This document shows positions 33,335-41,621 of a stretch of DNA of 64,000 nt, piece after piece. The notes beneath the pieces were generated by a model, which did not search any database, was not told the origin of the DNA, and saw nothing but the letters and a program-made list of their open reading frames with translations. Source of the stretch: Kitasatospora azatica KCTC 9699 (GTDB lineage: Bacteria > Actinomycetota > Actinomycetes > Streptomycetales > Streptomycetaceae); assembly GCF_000744785.1 (NCBI RefSeq), contig NZ_JQMO01000002.1, forward strand, positions 620,001 to 684,000, in the 5' to 3' direction. The position numbers were made by a program, and so were the translations under genes. Each line of letters opens with the position of its first letter. The first letter of the stretch is position 1.

Positions 33335-34299
33335 TCACCACCGACACCATGCTCTCCCGAATCGCCGAGTCCCTGTTCTGGGTCGGCCGCTACGTCGAGC
33401 GTGCCGACGACACCGCCCGCATCCTCGACGCCTATCTGCACCGGCTGCTGGAGGACCCGTGGAGCGACGAGGACGCCGCCTGCCGCTCGCTGCACGCCAT
33501 CCTCGGCGTGGCCGTCCCGAGCGAGCAACGCTGTGACATGGATTCGGTCCTGGCCAGGCTCGCCTTCGACGCGGTCAGCCCCGGCTCCATCGACGGCGCG
33601 CTCAGGGCGGCCCGCCAGAACGCGCTGACCGCGCGCGACGTGGTCTCCACCGAGATGTGGGAGACCCTCAACTCCACCTGGCACCAGCTCGCCGAGCACC
33701 GCCGCGCCGCGCGCCGCACCGGACCGCACGCCTACCTCGGGCTGGTCCGCCGCCGCGCCGCCCTGTTCTTCGGGCTCGCCGACTCGACCATGAGCCGGGA
33801 CGACGGCTGGCGCTTCGTCGTCCTCGGGCGGAGCCTGGAGCGGGTCGACATGATCGCCCGACTGCTCGCCGTCCGAGTGCTCGCAGCCGTCCACGCACCC
33901 GACTGGCCCACGCTGCTCAGCGCGAGCGGCGCCGAGGAGGCCTTCGTCCGCGCCCGTGGTGCCGGCAGCGACCCGGGCGAGGTGGCGGCCTTCCTGCTGC
34001 TCGACCGGGGATTCCCCCGCTCCGTCCTGCACGCGCTGAGCGCCGCCGAGGAGTGCCTCGCCGAACTCGGCGGCGGCACGCACACCTTGCGACGGCCCGA
34101 ACCCGCGCGGCTGGCCGTGGGCCGGATGCGCACCAGACTGGAGTACCTCGATTCCGCCGAGTTGGACCACCTGCCCGAGCTGCTGAGCGAACTCCAGCAG
34201 GCCTGCGGCGAGGCCACCCGGGCCGTGGCCGAACGCTATTTCCCCTACGACGGACCGATCGAGTGGTCCCACCAGTCCGTGACGCGAGAGGCAGTGTGA
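33331..34299 (+). CDS. Alpha-E domain protein (DUF403)
   Basis: Protein of 322 aa, all alpha-helical. MLSRIAESLFWVGRYVERAD DTARILDAYLHRLLED at the start and HAYLGLVRRRAALFFGLADS TMSRDDGWRFVVLGRSLERV in the middle are the hallmark of the alpha-E family, named for its conserved glutamates. The biochemical function is unproven; it is thought to act with the ATP-grasp partner. GTG 33331 overlaps the ATP-grasp stop and its own stop overlaps the next gene, so the three proteins should be made in step. Confidence 0.9.
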   Translation: MITTDTMLSRIAESLFWVGRYVERADDTARILDAYLHRLLEDPWSDEDAACRSLHAILGVAVPSEQRCDMDSVLARLAFDAVSPGSIDGALRAARQNALTARDVVSTEMWETLNSTWHQLAEHRRAARRTGPHAYLGLVRRRAALFFGLADSTMSRDDGWRFVVLGRSLERVDMIARLLAVRVLAAVHAPDWPTLLSASGAEEAFVRARGAGSDPGEVAAFLLLDRGFPRSVLHALSAAEECLAELGGGTHTLRRPEPARLAVGRMRTRLEYLDSAELDHLPELLSELQQACGEATRAVAERYFPYDGPIEWSHQSVTREAV

Positions 34300-35147
34300 T
34301 CGGGATGGCCAGCAGACTGCGGATTTGCCACGAGACCCGGGTGGCCTACCCGAGCCCGGCCGGCTCCTCGTACAACGAGGTACGGATGAGCCCGCTCACC
34401 CTGCCCACCCAGACCGTCCTCGACTCGCGGGTGGCCGTCACCCCTGCCGCCTCGCTGTGGACCTACTGGGACTACTGGGGCACCCAGGTCACCGTGTTCG
34501 ACCTGACCGACTCGCACACCAGCCTCTCGCTGAGGGCGACCAGCCTGGTCGAGACCGCCCCGCCGACCCCGCTGCCCCCACCGCTCGACCGTGCCGAGAT
34601 CGCCGCGCGGTCGACCGACTCCCGACTGACGGAGTACCTCGCCGCGACATCGCGCACCACGGTGAGCCCGGACCTCGCCGCCCAGGCGCGTTCGGCCGCC
34701 GAGGGCCTGGACGCCCACCAGGCCGCGGCGGCACTCACCGACCTGGTCAGGGAGCGCGTCGCCTACACTCAGGGAAGCACCGGGGTGCACAGCGGCGCGC
34801 AGGACGCCTGGGACCAACAGGCAGGCGTCTGCCAGGACTTCGCCCACCTCACCGCGGCCCTGCTCCGCGCGGCCGGTCTACCCGCCCGGTACGTGTCCGG
34901 CTACCTGCACCCCTCGCCAGACGCCGAGCTCGACCAGCCGGTGGCCGGTGAGAGCCATGCCTGGGTGGAGTACTGGGCGGGCGAGTGGATCGGCCACGAC
35001 CCGACCAACGGCACCTATCCCGGCGAGTCCCACGTCATCGTCGCGCGGGGGCGCGAGTACGGCGACGTGCCCCCGCACAAGGGCGTCTACCGCGGCGCGC
35101 CGGGCGAACTGCCCCAGGTACGGGTGGAGTTCACCCGGCTCGCCTGA
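34296..35147 (+). CDS. Transglutaminase-like peptidase-fold protein
   Basis: Protein of 283 aa from GTG 34296 (GTGA overlap); ATG at 34305 would shorten it by three residues. The N-terminal beta domain is the bacterial transglutaminase N-region (RLRICHETRVAYPSPAGSSY NEVRMSPLTLPTQ). The catalytic triad is visible: Cys in QAGVCQDFAHLTAALLRAAG, His in GESHAWVEYW and Asp in WIGHDPTNGTY. It could cleave or cross-link an amide bond made by the ATP-grasp partner. It has no signal peptide. It is the last gene of the trio, followed by a strong terminator. Confidence 0.92.
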   Translation: MIGMASRLRICHETRVAYPSPAGSSYNEVRMSPLTLPTQTVLDSRVAVTPAASLWTYWDYWGTQVTVFDLTDSHTSLSLRATSLVETAPPTPLPPPLDRAEIAARSTDSRLTEYLAATSRTTVSPDLAAQARSAAEGLDAHQAAAALTDLVRERVAYTQGSTGVHSGAQDAWDQQAGVCQDFAHLTAALLRAAGLPARYVSGYLHPSPDAELDQPVAGESHAWVEYWAGEWIGHDPTNGTYPGESHVIVARGREYGDVPPHKGVYRGAPGELPQVRVEFTRLA

Positions 35148-35190
35148 ACCGGACGGATCACGCGGCGCGGCTTCCACCGCTTCCGACTCC

Positions 35191-35221
35191 TGCGGTCGGC
35201 CGGGCATCCCGGCCGACCGCA
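35191..35221. terminator. Bidirectional terminator after the transglutaminase gene
   Basis: Perfect 14-bp stem TGCGGTCGGCCGGG/CCCGGCCGACCGCA with a 3-nt loop CAT, between convergent genes. Confidence 0.8.
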
Positions 35222-35264
35222 CATCGGGATCGATCCGCTCCCGCCAGGCCGACCGCACCACCGC

Positions 35265-36155
35265 CTACGCCTGCTCCGGCTGCTCCGGCTGCTCCGGCTG
35301 CTCGGCGAACTCCAGGACGGTGACCGAGGGGCGCCGGGTGGACAGCGGCGGCACGGTGAGCGCGAGCGGCAGCAGCGCACCGACGAGCCCGCGCCCGCCG
35401 CTCGGTCGGACGTCCCGCACGGCGGCCACCGCCGGACTGGCGGTGCGCAGCCTGGCCCGTTCACCCGCGTCCATCGACCAGGGCATCGGCGGCGCCTGAT
35501 AGCCGTGGGTACGCATGCTGCCGTTGCGGGTCATCCGGCCGAACCAGCGCGGCACGGCGTCCAGCACCAGCGAGCCGCCCGGGAACCGCTCGGCACAGCC
35601 CGCGATCAGGGCGCGCACCTGCGCCGGCTGCAGGTACATCAACAGCCCCTGCGCGGTGAGCAGTACCCCGCGGTTGCGGTCGACCTCCTCGGTCCAGCCG
35701 AGCTCGGTGACGTCGGCGGCCAGATAGCGCTGGCGCGGACCGGGCGGCAGCAGCCGCTCGCGCAGCGCCACCGACTCGGGCAGGTCCACGCTGAGCCACT
35801 GGGCCCGCCCGTTGTCGACCCGCCAGTACTGGGTCTCCAGCCCCTCCCCCAGGCAGACCACCGTGCCGCGCGGCTCCCGGGCCAGGAAGTCGGCCACCTC
35901 ACGGTCGAAGCAGGCGACCCGCAGGGCCTGCAGCTGCGCCTGGAGGGGGCTGGTGCCGAACCGCTCGGCGAACGGGTAGTCGATCCGATCGACCAGCTCG
36001 ACGGCCTTGGGATCGTGCAGCAGCGCATCCGGTCGGCGGGCTTCGGCGGCGCGCTGGTACAGGGTCCAGAGCGCGGTCTCGGGGACGTCGGTCAGCTCGA
36101 CTCGGCCCGGGGTCGAGGTCGGCTCTGTGTCGGTCGGCTCTGTGTCGGTCGGCAT
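35265..36155 (-). CDS. Class I SAM methyltransferase (LCM/TcmP-like)
   Basis: Protein of 296 aa. RVELTDVPETALWTLYQRAA EARRPDALLHDP, FGTSPLQAQLQALRVACFD and TVVCLGEGLETQYWRVDNG are typical of the leucine-carboxyl-methyltransferase-like family, in which CLGEGLET is the SAM-binding loop; WLSVDLPE follows. The methyl acceptor is unknown. Both ends are repetitive: TDTEPTDTEPT at the N-terminus and EQPEQPEQPEQA at the C-terminus, encoded by in-frame tandem repeats. ATG 36155 has GAGGAAG 8 nt upstream. Downstream of its own promoter region is a 27-bp repeat at 36223-36249. Confidence 0.85.
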   Translation of the reverse strand: MPTDTEPTDTEPTSTPGRVELTDVPETALWTLYQRAAEARRPDALLHDPKAVELVDRIDYPFAERFGTSPLQAQLQALRVACFDREVADFLAREPRGTVVCLGEGLETQYWRVDNGRAQWLSVDLPESVALRERLLPPGPRQRYLAADVTELGWTEEVDRNRGVLLTAQGLLMYLQPAQVRALIAGCAERFPGGSLVLDAVPRWFGRMTRNGSMRTHGYQAPPMPWSMDAGERARLRTASPAVAAVRDVRPSGGRGLVGALLPLALTVPPLSTRRPSVTVLEFAEQPEQPEQPEQA

Positions 36156-36222
36156 GGGGTCGCTTCCTCTGACGGACTTGGCGGATCGGCTGACGGGGTC
36201 GGGAAAACGGGTCCGGAAGACG

Positions 36223-36249
36223 GGTCGAGCTGGTCGAGCTGGTCGAGCT
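36223..36249. repeat. 9-bp tandem repeat, three copies
   Basis: GGTCGAGCT occurs three times exactly, in the 103-bp gap between the two methyltransferase-fold genes. It contains no palindrome and no known element. Confidence 0.8.
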
Positions 36250-36258
36250 GACAGTACG

Positions 36259-37119
36259 TCAGCCGATGCTGAACGCCCCCTTGGGCGGCACCGGGGAGGG
36301 CGCGGCCTCGGCGTCCGTCACCGCTTCGGCGGAGCCGACCAGGCGGCGCAGCTCGGGGCCGTCGACCAGCCGGGCCGGGAACGGGTCGCCGGCCAGCCGT
36401 CGGGCCAGCGCCTCGGCGGGCAGGTCCTGGTCCGAGCCGACCAGCAGCAGGTTGCCGAACCGGCGTCCGCGCAGCACCGAGGGTTCGGCGACCAGGCAGG
36501 TCTGCGGGAAGACCGCCCGGACGGTGGCGGCCTGCGCGCGGGCGAAGTCCAGCGGTGCGCTGTCGGCGAGGTTGGCCGCGTAGACGCCGCCGGGGCGCAG
36601 CGCGGCGGCGGCCAGCCGGACGAACTCGACGGAGGTCAGGTGGGCGGGGGTGCGCGAGCCCTGGAAGACGTCGGCGACCACCAGGTCCAGCGAGGCGGGC
36701 GCGGCGGCGGCCAGCACCTCGCGGGCGTCGCCGATGCTGACCTCGATGCCCTGGCCGTGCCAGGGCAGGACCTCGGTGACCAGGTCGACCAGCGGTCCGT
36801 CGGCCTCGGCGACCTGCTGGCGGGAGCCGGGGCGGGTGGCAGCGAGGTAGCGGGGCAGGGTGAGTGCGCCGCCGCCCAGGTGCAGCACGTCCAGCGGCGC
36901 ACCCTCGGGGGTCAGCACATCGGCGAGGTGGCCGAGCCGGTGGGTGTACTCGAATTCGAGGTGGGTGGGGTCGGCGAGGTCGACGTAGGACTGCGGGGTG
37001 CCGTCCAGGGTGAGCAGCCAGCCGCCCTCGCAGTCCAGGTCGGGCATCAGCTTGGCGGTGCCGAACGCGGTCTCGCGCAGGACCGGCACCGGCTCGGTGT
37101 CGGACCTGTCCGGGGTCAC
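36259..37119 (-). CDS. Spermidine-synthase-like methyltransferase-fold protein
   Basis: Protein of 286 aa. SYVDLADPTHLEFEYTHRLG HLADV, LDVLHLGGGALTLPRYLAAT, QQVAEADGPLVDLV and VSIGDAREVLAAAAPASLDL VVADVF follow the polyamine-synthase Rossmann order, including the GGGxxTxxR loop and the acidic (D/E) residue after it. The aminopropyl-transfer residues are not all present, so polyamine synthesis is not assured. GTG 37119 has GAAGGAG 6 nt upstream. No membrane segments, unlike fused MFS versions. It is transcribed with or just before the LCM-like gene. Confidence 0.82.
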   Translation of the reverse strand: MTPDRSDTEPVPVLRETAFGTAKLMPDLDCEGGWLLTLDGTPQSYVDLADPTHLEFEYTHRLGHLADVLTPEGAPLDVLHLGGGALTLPRYLAATRPGSRQQVAEADGPLVDLVTEVLPWHGQGIEVSIGDAREVLAAAAPASLDLVVADVFQGSRTPAHLTSVEFVRLAAAALRPGGVYAANLADSAPLDFARAQAATVRAVFPQTCLVAEPSVLRGRRFGNLLLVGSDQDLPAEALARRLAGDPFPARLVDGPELRRLVGSAEAVTDAEAAPSPVPPKGAFSIG

Positions 37120-37393
37120 TGACACTCCTTCGGGCGGCGGTTTCTCAGCATGTCCGCAGCATAGGGCCCCGCCGTGGGCGCCGACGCGTCGCACCCCGCA
37201 GCCGCGGGCCGTGCGAGGGCCGTATCCATGGGCGGGTTCGCTCGTTGGGCGACCTATGACAAGCCGACCAGCGGGCCCGGGCGGCCCGAGCGAGGTGGAC
37301 GCGGCCAGGCCCGCGATCGAGTCGCCGGTACCAGCCGGCGACGAAGATCGCGTCCGGGAGCTGCCGCTGCCAGCCGGACGCCGGTGACCTCCG

Positions 37394-37636
37394 ATGGGCT
37401 GGACCTTCCGGATCGGGAAGAGGCCGACTACGGGCGAGGAGGTCAAGGCCCTGGTGCGGCAGGCCAGGGCGTGGAGTCGGCCGGATGCCGGCGCGCAGGA
37501 GGAACGCCGACTACTGGTGTGGCTGGAACGGGCGCGGGCGCGCATCTCCGCCCGCGCCCGTCGGCGCGCCGCCCACGACTGCCAGGTTTTGCGGCGGCGA
37601 CACGGGTCAGACGCCTCGAAGGACACGAACTCGTGA
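37394..37636 (+). CDS. Hypothetical small basic protein
   Basis: Open frame of 80 codons, MGWTFRIGKRPTTGEEVKAL and then Arg-rich helices (ARARISARARRRAAHD). Codon use is GC3-rich as in neighbours. It lies 18 bp before a WhiB gene and would share its transcript. The ribosome site is poor and no family is recognised, so it may be a chance frame. If real, the basic helical character suggests nucleic-acid binding. Confidence 0.4.
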   Translation: MGWTFRIGKRPTTGEEVKALVRQARAWSRPDAGAQEERRLLVWLERARARISARARRRAAHDCQVLRRRHGSDASKDTNS

Positions 37637-37654
37637 CCGAGGAGGGAACACCTG

Positions 37655-37951
37655 ATGACCAACACCTCGCGCCTGAGCTGCGCCGTCGACCACTACTGGG
37701 ACTGGCAGTTGCGGGCGGCCTGCCGCAGCAGCGACAGCAGCCTGTTCTTCCACCCCCTCGGGGAACGCGGCGAGGCCCACGACAATCGGGAGCAGGCCGC
37801 CAAGCAGGTCTGCGCGCGCTGCCCGGTACGCGATGCCTGCCTCTCGCACGCCCTGCGGGTGCGGGAACCGTACGGCGTCTGGGGCGGCCTCAACGAGGAG
37901 GAGCGAGCCGAACTCCTGCGCCCCGGGCGGGCCCACCGCGCGGGCGTCTGA
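37655..37951 (+). CDS. WhiB-like (Wbl) iron-sulfur regulator
   Basis: Protein of 98 aa. Four cysteines for the [4Fe-4S] cluster are at 23, 53, 56 and 62 (RAACRSS, VCARCPVRDAC). The GVWGG turn and the basic tail follow (EPYGVWGGLNEEERAELLRP). Wbl proteins bind the principal sigma factor and regulate development, redox response or metabolism. ATG 37655 has GGAGGG 7-9 nt upstream. It is convergent with a sigma factor gene 70 bp away, which may or may not be relevant. It is not WhiB or WhiD by obvious context. Confidence 0.95.
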   Translation: MTNTSRLSCAVDHYWDWQLRAACRSSDSSLFFHPLGERGEAHDNREQAAKQVCARCPVRDACLSHALRVREPYGVWGGLNEEERAELLRPGRAHRAGV

Positions 37952-38020
37952 CGGGAAGTCGAACCCCGACGGGCCCCGACGGGCCTCGGTCGGCAGCCAT
38001 CGGTCGGCAGCTGTCGGCCC

Positions 38021-38920
38021 TCAGCTCTCGGCCAGCAGCGCGACTCGCAAGCCGGTCAGCGTCCGCTTGAGCAGCCGGGAGACGTGCATCTGCGATATCC
38101 CGAGCCGCCGGCCGATCTGGGCCTGCGTCAGTTCGGCGCCGAACCGGAGCGAGAGGATGGTGCGCTCGCGCTCCGGCAGTGCGGCGATCAGCGGCTTGAG
38201 GGTCTCCAGGCAGAGCACCGTCTCGAACGCCCGCTCCTCCTCGGCGACCCGGTCGGCGAAGGCCTCGCCGCCCTCACCGGGACCGGCGTTGGGGGCCGAC
38301 GCGTCGAGGGAGCTGGCGCTCTGCGCCTGGGACGCCGTCAGACCTTCCACCACGTCGGCCTCGGTCAGGTCGAGATGCGCGGCCAGCTCGGCGGGGGTCG
38401 GCTCCCGGTCCAGCTGCTGCTCCATCGCGTCCGAGGCCTTCGCCAGGGTGAGCCGCAACTCCTGCAGCCGCCGGGGGACGTGCACCATCCAGCCGGTGTC
38501 GCGGAAGAACCGCTTGATCTCACCGCTGATGGTGGGCAGCGCGAAGGTCGAGAACTCGACCTCGTAGCACGGGTCGAACCGGTCGATCGCCTTGATCAGG
38601 CCGATCGTGCCGACCTGGACGATGTCGTCCATCGGCTCCTTGCGGTGGGCGAACCGGCTCGCCGCGAACTTCACCAGCGCCATGTTGAGCTCGATCAGGG
38701 TGTCCCGCACGTAGCAGTACTCGGCGGTGCCCTCCGCCGCGGCCCTCAGCCGCAGGAACAGCACCCTGGACAGCTCCCGCGCGTCGGCGGGGGCGGTGTC
38801 CGCGGATTCGCCCAGCTCGATTCCCAGGCCCGCGGCGATCCTGGCGAGATCGGCCGAGCCGGTCAGCTCGGAGCCGTTGGCCCTGGCAGCTGTCGAGGGA
38901 CGGGACGCGACGGTCGGCAT
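38021..38920 (-). CDS. RNA polymerase sigma factor, SigB/SigF/SigG type
   Basis: Protein of 299 aa with regions 2, 3 and 4. Region 2: LIELNMALVKFAASRFAHRK EPMDDIVQVGTIGLIKAIDR FDPCYEVEFSTFALPTISGE. Region 3: VHVPRRLQELRLTLAKASD. Region 4 with helix-turn-helix: LPERERTILSLRFGAELTQA QIGRRLGISQMHVSRLLKRT. This is the group 3 general-stress/development class of actinomycetes, normally held by an RsbW-like anti-sigma factor. ATG 38920 has AGGAGAG close upstream, so the 8-residue longer form from 38944 is unlikely. No partner anti-sigma gene is adjacent. Confidence 0.93.
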   Translation of the reverse strand: MPTVASRPSTAARANGSELTGSADLARIAAGLGIELGESADTAPADARELSRVLFLRLRAAAEGTAEYCYVRDTLIELNMALVKFAASRFAHRKEPMDDIVQVGTIGLIKAIDRFDPCYEVEFSTFALPTISGEIKRFFRDTGWMVHVPRRLQELRLTLAKASDAMEQQLDREPTPAELAAHLDLTEADVVEGLTASQAQSASSLDASAPNAGPGEGGEAFADRVAEEERAFETVLCLETLKPLIAALPERERTILSLRFGAELTQAQIGRRLGISQMHVSRLLKRTLTGLRVALLAES

Positions 38921-39072
38921 GCTCTCTCCTCTGCTGGTGGTCACTCGCTCGAGGCAACGGAGCTCAGCTGCCCGGTTTACGCCGGATCAGCCGTGGATGT
39001 ACCGAATGGGCACCCTAACTTCACCCTGCTTCCACGAGCGGCGGGACTCCGCCGCGCCCGCCCCGACCCCCG

Positions 39073-40104
39073 TCAGTCCCCCCGCTGGGCGACCCCGATC
39101 CGGGGCAGCGCCTCGGGAGCGTGCTCGCACAGGTAGGCGAGCAGCCGTTCACGGATCCAGCAGCGCAGCTCGAAGGCGTCACCGGCGTTGCGGGCGGTCA
39201 TCAAGGCCCGGACCACGATGGTGCTGGGCGTGGTGTCGACGAGTTGGAGCGCGCTGCCGACCCCGTCCCACCAGGGGCTCTCCTTGAGCAACCGCTCGAA
39301 CTCCGCCCGCAGTTCCTTCATCGGCGTGCGGTGGTCCAGGTGGAGCAGCGCGGTCCCGGTGATCGCCGGGTCGCGTCGGGACCAGTTCTCGAACGGCTTG
39401 CCGACGAAGTACGACACCGGCATGACGATCCGCCGCTGGTCCCAGGTGACGATCACCACGTAGGTCAGGGTGATCTCCTCGACGGTCCCCCAGTCGCCCG
39501 CGACCAGCACCTCGTCGCCGAGCCGGACCATGTCCCCGAAGGCCAGCTGGATGCCCGCGAAGACGTTGGCCAGGGTGCTCTGCGCCGCGACCCCGACCAC
39601 CAGGCCGACGATGCCCGCCGAGGCCAGCAGGCTGGCGCCGATCGCCCGGACCGCGGGGAAGGTCAGCAGCGCGCCTGCCAGGGCGAGCACGGCGATGGCC
39701 GCGCCGGCCAGTCTGCCCAGCATCCCGGTCTGCGTCCGCACCCGGCGGATCCGGGCGGGGTCGCGCCCCTCGCTCGCGTACCGGGTCAGCGAGGTGTCGA
39801 TCAGCAGCGCCACCAGCCGCGCGGCCAGCCAGGCGCCGGCGGCCAGCGCGGCGAGCAGCAGTGCGTGCCGCAACGGCCCGCGCGCCTCGGTCGGCAGGCC
39901 CGCGCCGGGCTCGACGGCCAGCAGGAGCAGCGACCCGAGTGTCAGCAGCGTGGGTATCCGGCAGCTGCGCAGCAGCCCGCGCAGCTGCGGACCGGGCAGC
40001 GGGACGTCCGTCCGACGGGACAGCAGCAGCACCAGGCGGTCCGCCGCGAGGACGGCCAGCGCCACCGCGACGGCCAGTGCGAGTGGCCTGATCAGGGTCC
40101 ACAC
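39073..40104 (-). CDS. MscS-family mechanosensitive ion channel
   Basis: Protein of 343 aa. The N-terminal 100 residues hold about four membrane helices. The pore-lining helix and beta domain are conserved: ASLLASAGIVGLVVGVAAQS TLANVFAGIQLAFGDMVRLG DEVLVAGDWGTVEEITLTYV, then RRIVMPVSYFVGKPFENWSR. It opens on membrane tension to release solutes during hypo-osmotic shock. GTG at 40104 has AAGGAG upstream at a long spacing. It is apparently monocistronic. Confidence 0.92.
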   Translation of the reverse strand: MWTLIRPLALAVAVALAVLAADRLVLLLSRRTDVPLPGPQLRGLLRSCRIPTLLTLGSLLLLAVEPGAGLPTEARGPLRHALLLAALAAGAWLAARLVALLIDTSLTRYASEGRDPARIRRVRTQTGMLGRLAGAAIAVLALAGALLTFPAVRAIGASLLASAGIVGLVVGVAAQSTLANVFAGIQLAFGDMVRLGDEVLVAGDWGTVEEITLTYVVIVTWDQRRIVMPVSYFVGKPFENWSRRDPAITGTALLHLDHRTPMKELRAEFERLLKESPWWDGVGSALQLVDTTPSTIVVRALMTARNAGDAFELRCWIRERLLAYLCEHAPEALPRIGVAQRGD

Positions 40105-40237
40105 AGGTGTCTCAACTCCTTCTCGGTGACGGCTGACGACAGGTCAGCAGGCCCGGCAGCCCGAGCCGGACTCGCCTGCCCGGCACCCTCACCGTTAAAC
40201 CCCGGACCTGGTGGCCGGGGCGCGCCGCTGCCGCCGG

Positions 40238-40470
40238 CTACTCGCCGGGCAGGGCCTTGGAGACCTGGTTGGAGAATGACCAGCCGGTCCGGATGCCCCG
40301 GTTGATCGTGCGGAGCACCGCGACGGCCCGCTGCTGGGCCTCGATCAGCGCGGCCGTTGTCCGCTCGTCGGGCAGTGGCAGGCCCGCTGCCGGCAGGCCT
40401 GCGGCACCGAGGCGGTGAGTGCGTTGAGTGCGTTGAGTGCGTTGAGTGCAGCGATGATCGCGCGCATGTA
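40238..40470 (-). pseudogene. Short frameshifted remnant with 9-bp tandem repeats
   Basis: The 421-bp gap 40105-40525 holds no intact gene. On the minus strand, one frame reads YRLEYMRAIIAALNALNALN ALTASVP and then breaks. Another frame continues with DERTTAALIEAQQRAVAVLR TINRGIRTGWSFSNQVSKAL PGE and a stop at 40238. GTTGAGTGC repeats three times exactly at 40423-40449. It looks like a small helical protein gene disrupted by a frameshift, or a non-coding stretch. No family is recognised. Confidence 0.3.
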
Positions 40471-40525
40471 CTCCAACCTGTAGCGCTCGGGCCGCGGCTT
40501 GCTCAGGAACCGTTCCCGGTCCTGC

Positions 40526-41512
40526 TCAGGAACCGCTCCCCGTCCTGGCGGCTCCGGCGACGGGTGCCGGGACGTAGGTGCCGATCCAGCGGTCGAGCTC
40601 GCTGAAGACCTGGGCGCGGGCCTGCTCGCCGGAGAGCACCAGGTCGTGCATACCGCCCTCGATCCGGACCACGGTGACATGCCGTCCCAGCCGCGGACCG
40701 AGGGCGGCGATGTCGTCGGCACGCAGCACGGCGTCGGTGTGGTGCAGCGCCGGGTCCCACTTGCTGGTGACGGTCGAGGCGGTGGACGCCATCAGCAGCA
40801 CCGGGCAGTCGATCCGCAGCCCACGACGGACCTCGCGGTGGCCGCGCTGGATGGCCGCCAACCAGCCGGCGTAGAGCGGGAAGCCCTCGGCGGGCTTCAG
40901 CGACAGGTCGAAGTCCCAGCTGCCCCGGTGGTCCCGGTGCAGGCTGTGCACGTAGTGCGGGTTGAGCGGGGCGGGCAGCTTGCGGGTGGCCGCGAGCCTG
41001 CCCAGCGCGCCGACCGCTGGCGCGCCCAGGGTACGCAGCGCCGGACTGGTCGGCATCGCGAGGAACGGGCTGTTCAGGAACAGCCCGTCCACCAGACCGC
41101 GCCCGGCCCGGCGGGAGGCCCAGAGCGCCGCCACCAGGCCGCCCGTCGAGTGACCGTTGACCAGCAGCTGGGTGTGGCCGTCCTGCTCACGGACGATCCG
41201 GACCGCCTCGTCGAGCTCCTCGTCGTAGGCGGCCAGGTCGCGGACGAAGTTGGGCGACTGATGGGACCTCAGGGAACGGCCGTACTTGCGCAGGTCCAGC
41301 GCGTAGAAGGAGTAGCCGAGCGCGGCGAAGTGGTCGGCGAGGTTGGTCTGGAAGAAGTAGTCGGTGTAGCCGTGCAGGTACAGCACGGCTTTCGTGGAGC
41401 CGGGGACGAGCCGCCTGACCAGGGTTGCGCTGACCGCGCCTTCCTCGTCGGCGGCCAGCGCCAGCTCGGCCGCCTCGTACGGGGCACCCAGGATGTCTTC
41501 TCGAAACTCCAC
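40526..41512 (-). CDS. Alpha/beta hydrolase (monoacylglycerol lipase/S33-like)
   Basis: Protein of 328 aa. KAVLYLHGYTDYFFQTNLAD HFAALGYSFYALDLRKYGRS, LLVNGHSTGGLVAALWAS (nucleophile Ser in GHSTGG), DPALHHTDAVLRADD (Asp region) and RIEGGMHDLVLS (His) make up the Hydrolase_4 fold. No signal peptide. GTG at 41512 (VEFREDILG) has GGGAG 6 nt upstream; the long frame to 41701 has no support. It lies downstream of the MDR reductase and the Aat/NRPS genes on the same strand and could belong to the same pathway, but the 109-bp gap also allows an independent unit. Confidence 0.88.
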   Translation of the reverse strand: MEFREDILGAPYEAAELALAADEEGAVSATLVRRLVPGSTKAVLYLHGYTDYFFQTNLADHFAALGYSFYALDLRKYGRSLRSHQSPNFVRDLAAYDEELDEAVRIVREQDGHTQLLVNGHSTGGLVAALWASRRAGRGLVDGLFLNSPFLAMPTSPALRTLGAPAVGALGRLAATRKLPAPLNPHYVHSLHRDHRGSWDFDLSLKPAEGFPLYAGWLAAIQRGHREVRRGLRIDCPVLLMASTASTVTSKWDPALHHTDAVLRADDIAALGPRLGRHVTVVRIEGGMHDLVLSGEQARAQVFSELDRWIGTYVPAPVAGAARTGSGS

Positions 41513-41621
41513 GTCCGCTCCCGCGTTCCATCGCTGCCGTGACCTTCTCGGGAGCACCGACGATACCGGCCGGTAGCACTCCAGGTGCGTCGGTGCCCCG
41601 GTGCGCCGGGCCGGATCAGCC

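Noticed and set aside
31763..35147. RiPP or graspetide cluster based on the ATP-grasp gene
   Set aside because: The ATP-grasp is of the circularly permuted DUF404 type with its usual alpha-E and transglutaminase partners, and no precursor peptide gene was found.
37174..38070. Plus-strand frame of 298 codons over the WhiB region
   Set aside because: It is an out-of-frame shadow of the WhiB gene and its flanks with Arg/Pro-rich low-complexity sequence.
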